DNA of 64,000 nt, from contig NZ_JYGT01000008.1 in NCBI RefSeq assembly GCF_000960085.1, positions 162,882 through 226,881 on the forward strand, given 5' to 3'. How positions within the stretch are numbered: position 1 is the first letter of the stretch; every line of letters begins with the position of its first letter. This DNA is from Streptococcus infantis. GTDB taxonomy: Bacteria; Bacillota; Bacilli; Lactobacillales; Streptococcaceae. The notes under the pieces are model-generated. The model ran no database searches and was not told where the DNA came from. It worked only from the letters and a program-made list of their open reading frames with translations. The position numbers and the translations under genes were made by a program. This document shows, in pieces, positions 25,873-35,629 of the stretch.

Positions 25873-27204
25873 TTTATTCTTTCGTTTAGATGGTGTTGAG
25901 ATCGCTATCTTGACTTCAAAAATTGTTCCGTTAGGTTTGTTATCCTTTACACTGATGCTTCCTTTAAGGGCATCTACGATTTGCTTAGCCAAAGACAAGC
26001 CTAAACCGAAACCACCCTTTTGCCGTGTACGTGCCTTATCAACGCGATAAAATCGATCAAAGATTTTCTTTTTATCGGCTGCAGAAATACCAATTCCATT
26101 ATCTGCTACCTTTAGATAGAGACTGCGTTCTGTCGTTGAAATCTCAAAATAAATATCTCCTTCTTCTTCTGTATACTTGACAGCATTGTCAAACAGAATG
26201 GTCATCAATTGCTTGAGGAGAAGTTTATCTGTGATGATAGTGCGATGAACACGATTCGAGAAACAAAAAACACGATTATTCTCGGATGCAATCATTTCAT
26301 AGTTGGTAAAGGTCGTATTAAAGAAAGCAGGTTCTACTTCGCCAAGCTCTGGCTTAATACCATCATCTCTACGTGCTAGATTGAGAAGATTTGTCGTTAG
26401 AAACTTCATATTTCGAACTTCTTCCAAACTGGAAGCGATGCTCTCACTTGATTCCATAATGGTCGCTTCTGGTTTTCTAAAAAGAGTTTCCAGGCGATTC
26501 TGAAGAACTGCTAAGGGAGTACGCAATTCATGACTGGCATTTTCCACAAAGCTCTTCTGCTTTTGCATACTTTCAAGCAAGGGTTTAACACTGACACGAG
26601 CAAGATAGAGACTGGCTATGATCGATAGAATCCAAAAACTTGCCATGACCACCACAATTAACTGCTCGTGATTTTGACTGATCTGCTCTAGTTGGCTCGT
26701 GTTAATCAGGACAGCAGCATACTTAATATTGGTCGAAACAGAATCAATATTTATTTCCGTCAAGACAACACGGTAAATCTCATCCTGACCGTAGCTATTG
26801 ACAACATGAAGTTGGCGAATATGGTTTAAATCCTTTTTATTGAAGGTGATTCTATCTAATCCCAAAAAGCGATTGCCAGTCACTAATTGATTGAGATTCG
26901 AATCCAGCAAAATCACTTCCGTATTGGAACTCACATTTGGTTTTTTATCAGAAGCTGGAGCGACATTACCACTATCTAAATCTTTAACGTCTTCAGTTGC
27001 ACGATTGACCGCCAATTGAATAATATCCTGAGGATTATTGCTCAGTGCTAGAAGTTTCTCATCTACAGACGTGTATAGACTGGAGTGCATAACCTGCAGG
27101 ATAATCAAGGTCATGGCAGAGAAAATCAGCGTGAATACTCCAAAATTACGGATAAAGTAGCTGAAATCTTCTGCATACCAATTCTTTTTTATTTTATTAA
27201 ACAT
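25870..27204 (-). CDS. ciaH: Sensor histidine kinase CiaH
   Basis: Membrane sensor of the CiaRH system, which affects competence, beta-lactam tolerance and autolysis in pneumococcus. 444 aa, the known length. Two membrane helices (about 18-40 and 185-205) bracket an extracellular sensor domain. The H-box [17 protein letters not shown] carries the phospho-acceptor His near 226; the N-box is DNAVKYTEE, with DNGIGI and GGFGLGLSL for ATP binding. Overlaps ciaR by 8 nt. No truncation or frameshift seen. Confidence 0.96.
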   Translation of the reverse strand: MFNKIKKNWYAEDFSYFIRNFGVFTLIFSAMTLIILQVMHSSLYTSVDEKLLALSNNPQDIIQLAVNRATEDVKDLDSGNVAPASDKKPNVSSNTEVILLDSNLNQLVTGNRFLGLDRITFNKKDLNHIRQLHVVNSYGQDEIYRVVLTEINIDSVSTNIKYAAVLINTSQLEQISQNHEQLIVVVMASFWILSIIASLYLARVSVKPLLESMQKQKSFVENASHELRTPLAVLQNRLETLFRKPEATIMESSESIASSLEEVRNMKFLTTNLLNLARRDDGIKPELGEVEPAFFNTTFTNYEMIASENNRVFCFSNRVHRTIITDKLLLKQLMTILFDNAVKYTEEEGDIYFEISTTERSLYLKVADNGIGISAADKKKIFDRFYRVDKARTRQKGGFGLGLSLAKQIVDALKGSISVKDNKPNGTIFEVKIAISTPSKRKNK

Positions 27205-27868
27205 GTTTTAAAATATACCCAACACTGCGTAAGGTTTGGAGATTCTCAGCAAAGGCTGTCCCCTTTAATTTCTTACGAACTTTTGATACATAGACTTCTA
27301 CTACGGAGATGGTTGTGTCACTGTCAAATCCCCATAAACGGTCAAAGATTTGGGTTTTTGGTAAGATGACATTTTGGTTTTGGAGGAAATAGACCAATAG
27401 TTCAAATTCTTTACCAAGCAGCTCAACAGAGGCATCTTGAACCTTAACTTCATTAGTAGATAGATTGACTGTCAAATCACCATACGTTAAGGTATTTTCG
27501 TTAAATTTCCCTGAACGTTTGAGAAGAGCCTGGATACGCATCTTGAGCTCTTCCAAATAGAAAGGTTTTGTTAGATAATCGTCTGCTCCAAGCTCAAATC
27601 CGTGTCCTTTGTCATCGAGACTTTCCTTGGCTGTCATGATAAGAACAGGAGTCGAAATGCCTTTTTCACGCAATTCTTTTAAGACTTGGAATCCATTTTT
27701 TTCTGGCAACATCAAGTCCAATAGAATCAAATCATAAACGCCACTTTCAGCCTCATAAAGACCTTCTTCTCCATCGAATACCTGCATGACATCTGCAAAA
27801 TCATCCAAGAAATCAAAGACTGAATTCGACAGGCCTAGGTCATCTTCCACTAATAGAATTTTAATCAT
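27197..27868 (-). CDS. ciaR: Response regulator CiaR
   Basis: 224-aa OmpR/PhoB-type regulator. The receiver domain shows VEDDLGL (acidic pocket), LILLDLMLP (phospho-acceptor Asp near 51), TAKES and KPF; the C-terminal winged helix follows from about residue 125. ATG at 27868 is preceded by AAGGAGG. The -10 TATAAT at 27898-27893 follows the pepN terminator. Confidence 0.97.
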   Translation of the reverse strand: MIKILLVEDDLGLSNSVFDFLDDFADVMQVFDGEEGLYEAESGVYDLILLDLMLPEKNGFQVLKELREKGISTPVLIMTAKESLDDKGHGFELGADDYLTKPFYLEELKMRIQALLKRSGKFNENTLTYGDLTVNLSTNEVKVQDASVELLGKEFELLVYFLQNQNVILPKTQIFDRLWGFDSDTTISVVEVYVSKVRKKLKGTAFAENLQTLRSVGYILKHV

Positions 27869-27910
27869 CAAAAATTCCTCCTTATTAGATTTATTATAAC
27901 AAAAATATCT

Positions 27911-27961
27911 TAAAAAAAACTCAACTTTCCTTGTTTTTCTAAGAGAAAGTTGAGTTTTTTT
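27911..27961 (-). terminator. pepN terminator
   Basis: Minus-strand stem AACTCAACTTTC / GAAAGTTGAGTT with a 16-base loop, then T8. It sits directly before the ciaR -10 box, so pepN and ciaRH are separate units. Confidence 0.85.
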
Positions 27962-27984
27962 CATCTATTTAAACTTGAATGATT

Positions 27985-30531
27985 TTAAGCTTTGCTATAT
28001 TGTGCAACTGCTGCTTCAACTGCTGCTTTTTCTCTCTTAATCAATTCAACGCGAGCTGCGATATCCTTGATACCCATGCGGATATTACGGCTAAGTGCTA
28101 GGTCAGAAACTTGTGGTTCAAAGAAGGCTTTGTATTCTGCCAAGCGTTCTTCCGTCTTAAAGACGTTAGAAGGGTAGATAACAAATCGATCAAAGCTCAT
28201 ATCTCCACCCAGAGCACCTTTAATCCAATCCCAATTTTCACGCGCCCATGACCAGACGTTTTCTTGAGTAGCCTTGTGTCCAAGGAAGTGGAGGTACCAC
28301 AATGCAAGGTCTTGTGGTTTGACGATAAATTTATCTTTCCAAGTTGCAAGAAGTGTTTGGATATTTTCAGCATCTGTGCTGTATGATAGGGCTGCAGCTA
28401 ACTGACGTTTAAAGACTGCATCTGTAGCATGAGTATATAGATCAAGATAAAGAGCTACCAAGTCTTTAGTCTCATGGTGTTTCATTTCATTGATGAGAAC
28501 TTGAGAGCGAATAGCTGCTGGAAGACCTGCAAGATTGTCCTTATGAGCTGCAAAGATTTGACTAGCAACTTGGCTGGCTTCCTCATCGTTTGAGCGAATC
28601 ATCATTGAGATTGTCAATTGACGAACCAATTCGTCCTCATCTGCTTCTCCGTCTTTTGCTTCAAATCCAAGGCGATCATAGTTGTAACGAGCGAGCTTAG
28701 CAACAAGTGCTTTAAAGGCTTTCTCAGTTTCAGTTCCTTCATCAATAAAGCGCTCAAGAGCTGAAATAACTTGAGAAACCGCAGCAACAACTAGATAAGA
28801 TTCTTCTTGTGCCAATTGATCCACAACTGGAAGCAAGTCCGCAAATGAAATGTGACCAGCTTCAGCCAACAAACGACGTTCTTGGACGATTTGAAGTTTG
28901 CTTGTATTATCAAGTTCTACTAATTCTGAAAGGATAGCATCCAGCAACTCACCTTGATAATCTGTAATGTAGTGTGCTGTGTTTTCGGTATTGAGTCGAA
29001 GAGCTGTCTTATTTTCAGCAAGCAAAGCAGCGTAGCCAGGAATTTCAATACTTTCAGTTTCAAGAGTATCTGGTAAACCTTTCCAGTTGCTGTTGAGTGG
29101 CACTACCCAGAGACGGTTCTTGTCTTCGTGCTCACCGATGAAGAATTGTTTTTGTGAAATCTTCAAGACATCATTTTCAACTTTTACAGTCAAGACTGGA
29201 TAACCAGGTTGTTCCAACCAAGAATCCATAAAGGCTGCTACATCACGCCCTGAAGCTTGACCAAGAGCATTCCATAGGTCACGACCAATAGTATTTCCAT
29301 ATTGGTGTTTTTCAAAGTAGGCATGCAATCCTTTCGCAAAATCAGCATCTCCTAACCAACGACGAAGCATGTGCATGAGACGGCTTCCTTTAGCATAAAC
29401 GATTGCAGAGTCAAAGAGTGTATTGATTTCATCTGGGTGTTTGACTTCGACGTGAACAGACTGAACACCATCAGTTGCATCACGTTTAAGTGCGGCTGGC
29501 ACTCCACTTGTTTGGAAATCTTCAAAGATATTCCAGCTTGGCTCAATGGCATCCACACAGACGTATTCCATCATGTTGGCGAAGCTTTCGTTGAGCCAGA
29601 GGTCATCCCACCATTTCATAGTTACAAGGTTACCGAACCATTGGTGAGCAAGCTCGTGGGCAATGACGAGGGCTACTTGTTGACGGCTGGCAAAGGTAGA
29701 ATTCTCATCTACAACCAAGTAAACTTCACGGTAGGTTACGAGACCCCAGTTTTCCATAGCACCAGCTGAGAAGTCAGGAAGGGCGATGTGAAGAGATTGA
29801 GGGATTGGGTACTTGACTCCGTAGTAGTCTTCGTAAAATTCGATAGAACGAACAGCGATGTCTAATGAGAAATCAAGGTTTGAAAGTGGATGGGCTTTGG
29901 TTGAGTATACACCTACCAAGGTACCATTTTTAGTTGTAGCAGTTACTCCTTGCAAATCACCAGCTACGAAAGCTAGCAAGTAAGAAGACATACGTGGAGT
30001 TGTTTCAAACTTCCAGATGCCAGTTTCCTTGCGGTTTTCAACGTCAATCTCTGGCATGTTTGACAAGGCCAATTCGCCTTCTGCTTGGTCAAAGCGAAGA
30101 GCTAGGTCGAAGGTTGCTTTAGCTTCTGGCTCATCCACACATGGGAAGGCTTCACGAGCAAAGTGACTTTCAAACTGAGTTGACAAAACTTCCTTCTTAA
30201 CACCATCAACTGTATAGTATGATGGGTAGATTCCTGTCATGTTATCTGTGATTTTACCTGAAAAAGCGATAACCAATTCAACTGAACCTGCTTGCGCAAG
30301 TTCGATATGAAGGGCTTCGTTTTCGTTATCTACTGTAAATGGACGAGCTTGGCCTGCTACTTCAACAGAAGCAATCTCCAAGTCTTTTTGGTGAAGGGAA
30401 ACACGGTCGCTTTTAGCTTGACCAGTAATGGTCACTTTTCCTGAAAACGTCTTAGTCTCACGACTCAAGTCTAAAAATAAATCATAATGTTCAGGAACAA
30501 ATTTTTCAATATAATGTTCTACTGCTTGCAT
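27985..30531 (-). CDS. pepN: Lysyl/aminopeptidase N, M1 family
   Basis: 848-aa zinc metallo-aminopeptidase removing N-terminal residues from peptides in the cytosol. The exopeptidase motif GAMENWG is near 258, the zinc site HELAHQW near 292 with the third ligand Glu in NESFANMMEY (about 315), and an ERAP1-like C-terminal domain follows. Two adjacent ATGs (30534, 30531); the second has the better distance to AGGAG. Normal length and intact. Confidence 0.96.
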   Translation of the reverse strand: MQAVEHYIEKFVPEHYDLFLDLSRETKTFSGKVTITGQAKSDRVSLHQKDLEIASVEVAGQARPFTVDNENEALHIELAQAGSVELVIAFSGKITDNMTGIYPSYYTVDGVKKEVLSTQFESHFAREAFPCVDEPEAKATFDLALRFDQAEGELALSNMPEIDVENRKETGIWKFETTPRMSSYLLAFVAGDLQGVTATTKNGTLVGVYSTKAHPLSNLDFSLDIAVRSIEFYEDYYGVKYPIPQSLHIALPDFSAGAMENWGLVTYREVYLVVDENSTFASRQQVALVIAHELAHQWFGNLVTMKWWDDLWLNESFANMMEYVCVDAIEPSWNIFEDFQTSGVPAALKRDATDGVQSVHVEVKHPDEINTLFDSAIVYAKGSRLMHMLRRWLGDADFAKGLHAYFEKHQYGNTIGRDLWNALGQASGRDVAAFMDSWLEQPGYPVLTVKVENDVLKISQKQFFIGEHEDKNRLWVVPLNSNWKGLPDTLETESIEIPGYAALLAENKTALRLNTENTAHYITDYQGELLDAILSELVELDNTSKLQIVQERRLLAEAGHISFADLLPVVDQLAQEESYLVVAAVSQVISALERFIDEGTETEKAFKALVAKLARYNYDRLGFEAKDGEADEDELVRQLTISMMIRSNDEEASQVASQIFAAHKDNLAGLPAAIRSQVLINEMKHHETKDLVALYLDLYTHATDAVFKRQLAAALSYSTDAENIQTLLATWKDKFIVKPQDLALWYLHFLGHKATQENVWSWARENWDWIKGALGGDMSFDRFVIYPSNVFKTEERLAEYKAFFEPQVSDLALSRNIRMGIKDIAARVELIKREKAAVEAAVAQYSKA

Positions 30532-30605
30532 CATTTTCTCCTATTCTAAATTTCTGAGCAAATGCTCTAGTTCAAACATACCTATTTTATCATATTTTAA
30601 GTCAG

Positions 30606-30640
30606 AAAAAAGCTTTGGACGGTGATTTCCAAAACTTTCT
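30606..30640 (-). terminator. Terminator after the ASCH gene
   Basis: Minus-strand TTTGGA / TCCAAA stem followed by GCTTTTTT, in the gap before pepN. Confidence 0.6.
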
Positions 30641-30653
30641 TCCTTCTAGTAGT

Positions 30654-31094
30654 CTACAGAGGGTAGACCTTGCGAAATTCTTCCAAAACAATCTTGCTGT
30701 CAGGTGTAAAAGCCAAACCTGCTTCTCCTAACCAGTCTTTGAAAAAGTCTTCATGAACCTGACGCCAGTAGGCCAGTGATTTGTCTCCTTCACCTTCCTT
30801 GTAGGCATGGTCGGCTGAAACCTGATGGAAAGGCTGAACGGAAACCTTGGTAATTTCGACGATGCAAACAGCTTGATCTTGACTGTCTAAAATGACATCA
30901 AAGGTCCCTTCTTGGGGAAGGGGTTCGTCCTCTACTGCGTAGAGGTCGTAAGCTGAGGCTGTTGCTGTTTTTTCGCCTCTTAGAACCAAGTCAGCCAAGA
31001 GATCTGCCTCTACTCCAAAAGCCCAGGCATCTATCTCATCTCCGATAGAGGGGTTAATTTGCTTGTAGGCATTCCACATTTCTTGCGGTGTCAT
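30654..31094 (-). CDS. ASCH domain protein
   Basis: 146 aa. ASCH domains are PUA-like folds thought to bind RNA or modified nucleosides; the core GEKTATASAYDLY near 40, a feature shared with N4-acetylcytidine amidohydrolase-type relatives, is present, as is TFDVILDSQDQAVCIVEITKV. ATG at 31094 follows AAAGGAG inside the end of the upstream gene (41-nt overlap). Syntenic with an ASCH gene near pepN in pneumococcus. Confidence 0.85.
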   Translation of the reverse strand: MTPQEMWNAYKQINPSIGDEIDAWAFGVEADLLADLVLRGEKTATASAYDLYAVEDEPLPQEGTFDVILDSQDQAVCIVEITKVSVQPFHQVSADHAYKEGEGDKSLAYWRQVHEDFFKDWLGEAGLAFTPDSKIVLEEFRKVYPL

Positions 31095-31938
31095 GGGTTC
31101 TCCTTTGTAATTTTTTACTTTCTTTTTTTATATGTTTAAGATGGTCTGGATGGTCAATTTCTAAATCAAAAATCTCTGGAATAGAGCTGTAATGGAGAAT
31201 ACATTCGATACCCATCTGATTCATTTTTTGTATGAAAGAAGTATTCAGATAGCCTGCTACAGCAAAATCAATCTTGTTCTTCCTTGCTTTATCCTGCATC
31301 TGTCTCAACATATCTAACATAATTGGACTTTCCATATCATGCCATTGACTGTTTCTCACAGTCGCAAAAATAAAAGAAGTTAAATCATTCATTCCAACTA
31401 CAATCTTTGAAATACCAGTTTCCAGTATCCTGTCCAAGTCGAAATAAGCTGATGGTAATTCAATCATCGTGCCGACTTTCCCGGTAAAACCATACTGACG
31501 CAATACTGTAATAGCTTGTTTTAATTGTTCGGCATCATTGACAAAAGGAAAAATAATAGACAGATTGGGATTGGTTTGAAAAACTTCTGTAACAACATTT
31601 GTCTCAGCCTGAAATTCATCTGGACACGCCAACAAACGCCTGATACCTCTGTATCCAAATAAGGGGTGACGTTCGTCAAAATACTCTTTAGTCCCGTCTA
31701 GACTATTTGCTTCTGCATTTGTTAACTCTGAAAAGCGATACCAGACTTCTTCATCTGAGTACAAATGACAAATAGTGTCTAGATAATCTTTCACAAATTG
31801 CTGACAATTTGGTAATAGTATGTTTTTGTTAAGTTCTCTCAACAAGTATTCCCCACGAATCAAGCCGACGTGGTGCAATAAATGGGGATAAACTTTTTCA
31901 ACAATTTTTTCGCCACTAAGAGCTAGTTGATTTTGCAT
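31054..31938 (-). CDS. Stand-alone PEP-utilising enzyme C-terminal TIM-barrel protein
   Basis: 294 aa resembling only the PEP/pyruvate-binding barrel of PEP synthase, PPDK and PTS enzyme I. Visible are HPLFGYRGIRRLL (about 91-103), GTMIELPSAYFDLDRIL (about 156-172) and VVGMNDLTSFIFATVRN (about 181-197), which match the conserved metal/PEP-binding segments. The ATP-grasp and phospho-histidine domains are absent, so it cannot carry out the full reaction alone. Either a specialised lyase/aldolase-like enzyme or a domain remnant that stays intact. ATG at 31938 is better placed to GAGG than the ATG at 31944. Confidence 0.75.
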   Translation of the reverse strand: MQNQLALSGEKIVEKVYPHLLHHVGLIRGEYLLRELNKNILLPNCQQFVKDYLDTICHLYSDEEVWYRFSELTNAEANSLDGTKEYFDERHPLFGYRGIRRLLACPDEFQAETNVVTEVFQTNPNLSIIFPFVNDAEQLKQAITVLRQYGFTGKVGTMIELPSAYFDLDRILETGISKIVVGMNDLTSFIFATVRNSQWHDMESPIMLDMLRQMQDKARKNKIDFAVAGYLNTSFIQKMNQMGIECILHYSSIPEIFDLEIDHPDHLKHIKKESKKLQRRTHDTARNVECLQAN

Positions 31939-31979
31939 GTTCATTCACCTCGTCTTAAAAGATACAATATCAGATATCA

Positions 31980-32708
31980 TTATACGACACTTTCCTTTAG
32001 TTCAAAAGCTTCATAAGGTTCAACTAACTCATATCCTAAAAATTCTGCTACTTTTTTGGAAGCCTCGTTATGAGCATCCCAAAGTAGAAACATATCTCTA
32101 TTTAAACTCTCTAGAATCATTGCAGCACCAAGTTTTTTAGCAAATCCATTTCCTTGTTTGTCTGGTCTAGTTGCAACTTCCACTTCAACTGCTCCGTGGT
32201 AAACTAACCCTGAGGAAATCCCAGCAATCACTTCATTATTTTTAAGAATCACAAAGCCAAATCCACCTTTTAAAGCAAAATCCTGGTAGGACTCAAAATC
32301 CCCCTGTAAATCTTGTGACCATTCTTCCTCAGAAAGGCAGTTATAAATACGATTATCAATAGGCACAATATTGTAACCTTCCTCTATATGAGTAACTAGA
32401 TCATTTAGAAGTTCAACTTGAAAATTTGCCTTATCCTTAAAAGAATAGCGAGTAAAAGAAATTAACCCACCTTGCCGATGCAGAAAATCTTGCCACTTAG
32501 TGTCTTCTGAAATAATAATCTTATAATCTAAACCATATTGCCTAACAAAATCTTCCCAAAATCTGGAATCCAACTCCCCTGCTAGGTATAGAAAATTCCC
32601 AATATCATAAAAGCTCGTTGTCCTATCACTGTTTCGATAAACAGTACCGATTTGAGATTTAAGTCCATAGAGAACCATATATTTCTTCCATGTTTTAAAT
32701 AGTTCCAT
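31980..32708 (-). CDS. GNAT N-acetyltransferase, two-part type
   Basis: 242 aa. The N-terminal half (SDRTTSFYDIGNFLYLAGE near 26-44) matches the group of GNATs with an extra non-catalytic lobe; the C-terminal half has the acetyl-CoA loop VATRPDKQGNGFAKKLGAA (about 176-194). Substrate unknown. Forms a co-directional group with the Nudix and PEP-barrel genes. Confidence 0.8.
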   Translation of the reverse strand: MELFKTWKKYMVLYGLKSQIGTVYRNSDRTTSFYDIGNFLYLAGELDSRFWEDFVRQYGLDYKIIISEDTKWQDFLHRQGGLISFTRYSFKDKANFQVELLNDLVTHIEEGYNIVPIDNRIYNCLSEEEWSQDLQGDFESYQDFALKGGFGFVILKNNEVIAGISSGLVYHGAVEVEVATRPDKQGNGFAKKLGAAMILESLNRDMFLLWDAHNEASKKVAEFLGYELVEPYEAFELKESVV

Positions 32709-32715
32709 TATCCCT

Positions 32716-33195
32716 CTATTTCACCTTCCAATTTCTATAGCTTGTCCGTTCTAATTCTGGAAATCCTCGTAACTCTGCCTCCACCTTCAATACTAAGGGT
32801 GAGGCATTTTCTAGGGTAATCTGCTCAATAGGGACCCAAATTGCATTTGCTGAATCATTTCTTCCATCAAGAACCTCCTGAGGAAGAGATTGTTGAGAGC
32901 TCTCGAAATCGAGTACGATATCATAAAAGGCCATGATATGATGCACAGCGAAATCTTGCCCTTCTTCTTGAACCAGCACATCATACATCCTAGGATTTAA
33001 ATAACAGCTAAGCGTATAGCCTGTCTCCTCCAGAACCTCTCTCTTGAGGGTTTCAGTCAACCCTTCACCTGCTTCCTGACTACCACCCGGTAGATCAAAA
33101 CGACGCTGATAAGGCCCTCTCGTTTTCTCAATGCAGAGTAATTTTCCTTTCTCATAGCAAATGCCATAGACACCAAAGTGATTTTTGATTTCCAT
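32716..33195 (-). CDS. Nudix hydrolase
   Basis: 159 aa. The complete Nudix box is at about 36-58: GGSQEAGEG followed by LKREVLEETGY, fitting Gx5Ex7REUxEExGU. Such proteins hydrolyse nucleoside diphosphates linked to another group. Seven nt upstream of the GNAT gene; substrate unknown. Confidence 0.88.
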   Translation of the reverse strand: MEIKNHFGVYGICYEKGKLLCIEKTRGPYQRRFDLPGGSQEAGEGLTETLKREVLEETGYTLSCYLNPRMYDVLVQEEGQDFAVHHIMAFYDIVLDFESSQQSLPQEVLDGRNDSANAIWVPIEQITLENASPLVLKVEAELRGFPELERTSYRNWKVK

Positions 33196-33234
33196 ATTCC
33201 ATTCTTTCTAAAAGTCAAAGATTGCTAGCTCACC

Positions 33235-33840
33235 TTATCCCTTAAAAGGAAAGAGGCTATAGATTTCATGCTCCTTGATATACTTCTTCAGTATCTCTAT
33301 GTTCTCTTCGATTTTTTCCTGTATATCTATCTCTTCACAAGTTGACTCAGCAATAAAGAGGTTAATTTTCAACAAATCTGTCAAATATAACAGGCGACGT
33401 TCCATTTCTGATTCAGGACTTGAAGCTTGCTCGATTTTTGCAAGCTTTTGCTCCAAGCTATCACCATTCAAAAATCTCTGATGAACTCTCCTTCTTATGT
33501 TTTGAGTGGATTCCTCCCCTTGTTCTAACGGAAACAAAAGGAGTTTTTTATAGACGAATACCTGATTTTCTGCCTCTCTTTCCAGATAGGCCAATAAAAC
33601 CAGAGAGCTAGCAACAAAGGTCCACGTGTTATAATTCCCTTCAAATGGAACTTGTATGATCCTATCTAATAATTTCTTAGCCATTTCCTCTTGACCATCC
33701 AGATAAAGTAAATAGGCCAGATGATTTAGCGATTCGAGATAGCTAGCTTGAGTTTTCTTATTCTTTTTGGGAACCTGGTTTAAATACGAGAAGAACTCAG
33801 CATCATTTTCAATCTCTTCGATTAGTTCTTTCACTTTCAT
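33235..33840 (-). CDS. Immunity-array gene 22: helical protein, DUF6707-like
   Basis: 201-aa mostly alpha-helical protein with TPR/HEAT-like helices (ESLNHLAYLLYLDGQEEMAKKLLDRI near 37-62 gives the flavour). The order of segments recalls DUF6707, a family found next to toxin-immunity genes, but I cannot confirm this. ATG at 33840 follows AGGAGAAAAG. Last gene of the array. Confidence 0.6.
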   Translation of the reverse strand: MKVKELIEEIENDAEFFSYLNQVPKKNKKTQASYLESLNHLAYLLYLDGQEEMAKKLLDRIIQVPFEGNYNTWTFVASSLVLLAYLEREAENQVFVYKKLLLFPLEQGEESTQNIRRRVHQRFLNGDSLEQKLAKIEQASSPESEMERRLLYLTDLLKINLFIAESTCEEIDIQEKIEENIEILKKYIKEHEIYSLFPFKG

Positions 33841-33899
33841 TTCTTTTCTCCTATCCAACTCACTTTGTGTTACTAAGAAAGGCTTTTCTCAGGTCAATC

Positions 33900-34451
33900 T
33901 TACCGAAATAGATATTCTTTCGCTGTCTCTTGGACGTCTGGGGAAAGGTAGCGCTCTATCAAGTCACCTGTCCCTGCAATATATTCCTCCAGAGGGACAT
34001 CTTCTCTTTGTTTCCAAAAATTTGAAAAAGCGAAATAGAACTCCAAAAACTCCGTCAAACTTGCGCTGAGTTTGTAGAAATTAGGATCTCCAGGACTGCC
34101 CGCGTAAACTGGAGAACTGTCATCTTTCATATCGCAGAAAAGAATATCGTCTGTATCTGTAGTAGCAAATATCTGGTATTGCCCTTCACTAAATTGAAGA
34201 ACATCTTGTAAGGCCCAACATTCGACTATCCTTGCAGGAGAATCTAATGGCAACAAAACGATATTAAAATTTTGATTGGCAAAAAATAAATCCTTATCGA
34301 ACTCTATATGTTGATAGTAAGCAAGCAATTCTCCTGTCAAATTGAAAGACTGGATCCTTAATTTTTCGTTTGAAAAACTCACCGATTGGGGAATAAACGT
34401 TGTTTCCTCATAGAGTTTAATGATCTTTTTTAATACAGTAACTACTGCCAT
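33900..34451 (-). CDS. Immunity-array gene 21: SUKH-like protein (paralogue A)
   Basis: 183 aa. Pattern of SMI1/KNR4-like immunity proteins: YYQHIEFDKDLFF near 40, NIVLLPL, ILFCDMKDDSSPVYAGSPGDPNFYKLS (key residues F-CD...SPVY) and a helical tail. It clearly parallels the protein at 39459-40022 (FYQHLSFEEETYF, ALIPLPL, IFCDLTSELSPVFG), so the two are paralogues inside one array. ATG 34451 follows AAGGAGAG. Confidence 0.6.
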   Translation of the reverse strand: MAVVTVLKKIIKLYEETTFIPQSVSFSNEKLRIQSFNLTGELLAYYQHIEFDKDLFFANQNFNIVLLPLDSPARIVECWALQDVLQFSEGQYQIFATTDTDDILFCDMKDDSSPVYAGSPGDPNFYKLSASLTEFLEFYFAFSNFWKQREDVPLEEYIAGTGDLIERYLSPDVQETAKEYLFR

Positions 34452-34465
34452 TTTTCTCTCCTTGA

Positions 34466-35062
34466 TCATTCCTCTTCCGTCTCCTTTAAGAATTCCTGCC
34501 ATATCTTCACCTCTGGATTTATGTCATGTGCTATCTCAGCATGCTTCCTATAATCCATATCCAAGTAGCCTTGTTTATTCCTAAAAATAACACCTTGTTC
34601 ATAACATACTTTAAAGGTTGTGAGCATGGATTTCAATGACCGGTATTCGACCTGAGGTTCCTCTTCATACACGTAAACACCATGTATTTGACCCTGAGAT
34701 TCTGGAGCCAAGTTCATGGCATAAAAATCTCCCCCTCCACTGGCAAAAATTGGGAACCAAAATTTGTTCCAAACATCCCTTGCTCTTAGTTCCAAGTAGG
34801 TCTGGATACTTTCTTCCAGAGACATCAAATAAAAACCAGGAAAAAATGCCAGCTCACCGAGTGTGATTCCGTCACTATCTTTTGATCCATTTCTCCATGT
34901 ATAAAGGGCATGCAAGTCCTGGTTCAGCTGTAATGGAATTTCCTCAAATAATTCTTGAATCTTTTGAGAAGTAAGTCCCGGATTTAGATGTTCTACACAA
35001 GAATGATCTAGCTGTTGGAGACTTTTTTCAATCTCATTTAATAATTGGGTGATCGTTTCCAT
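34466..35062 (-). CDS. Immunity-array gene 20: SMI1/KNR4 (SUKH-1) family protein
   Basis: 198 aa with the hallmark order of the SMI1/KNR4 domain: helix, IPLQLNQDLHALYTWRNGS (about 47-65), F-PGFYLMSLEESI, FWFPIFASGGGDFYAMNL (about 100-117) and a final strand/helix. SUKH proteins neutralise many different nuclease and deaminase toxins. ATG 35062 follows AAGGAG. Confidence 0.78.
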   Translation of the reverse strand: METITQLLNEIEKSLQQLDHSCVEHLNPGLTSQKIQELFEEIPLQLNQDLHALYTWRNGSKDSDGITLGELAFFPGFYLMSLEESIQTYLELRARDVWNKFWFPIFASGGGDFYAMNLAPESQGQIHGVYVYEEEPQVEYRSLKSMLTTFKVCYEQGVIFRNKQGYLDMDYRKHAEIAHDINPEVKIWQEFLKETEEE

Positions 35063-35117
35063 TTGTTCTCCTTACCTTGTATTTTAGTTCCTTCGTCCCT
35101 AAAATAGGACCTTCCCA

Positions 35118-35477
35118 TTACTCAATCCCATCCTCTTTGTTATACTCTATCATGCATTTTACCGCATATTCTACCCATTCCCAAAAATCGTTAAATTCTT
35201 TTCGTTGCTCCCATCCTTCGGCAGCAAAATCATGAATGAGTTGAACCTTATTGCCCTTTCCTATTTCAAAACAAGCTGTATCATCACAATCTCCTCTTTT
35301 AGCAAATGGAATCAACTTTCTGCTTGGGTATCTTTCCTGCAATCCCTTGTACAGAGATAAGGCCCATTCTGAATCCAACAGATACCAACAATCAAAATCA
35401 ACTAAATTGAGTTCAATCAATTTTTTAAACGATTCAGGATACTGAAATATCCTTTCGTCCAGTAAATAGTTCTTCAT
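35118..35477 (-). CDS. Immunity-array gene 19: small SUKH-like protein
   Basis: 119 aa. FKKLIELNLVDFDCWYLLD and LIPFAKRGDCDDTACFE (about 57-73) with GNKVQLIHDFAAEGW match short SMI1/KNR4-like proteins in streptococci. No neighbour toxin. SD weak (AAGAG). Confidence 0.65.
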   Translation of the reverse strand: MKNYLLDERIFQYPESFKKLIELNLVDFDCWYLLDSEWALSLYKGLQERYPSRKLIPFAKRGDCDDTACFEIGKGNKVQLIHDFAAEGWEQRKEFNDFWEWVEYAVKCMIEYNKEDGIE

Positions 35478-35629
35478 CTCTTATTTCCTTTTTGGTACAA
35501 GACTGACATAGAATGCCAGCTCAAGATTATTATCAAGGTCTTAGATTAGTTCATTAAGATACATCTATTTTTTCCTACCGGTTTCTTTCGTCAGGATATT
35601 GACCAGTACATCCGCACTTTCACTCCGCC

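Noticed and set aside
27898..27914. TTTAAG half-site near the ciaR promoter as a CiaR box
   Set aside because: Only one of the two half-sites is present; the second position reads TTTGTT and the distance to the -10 box is wrong.
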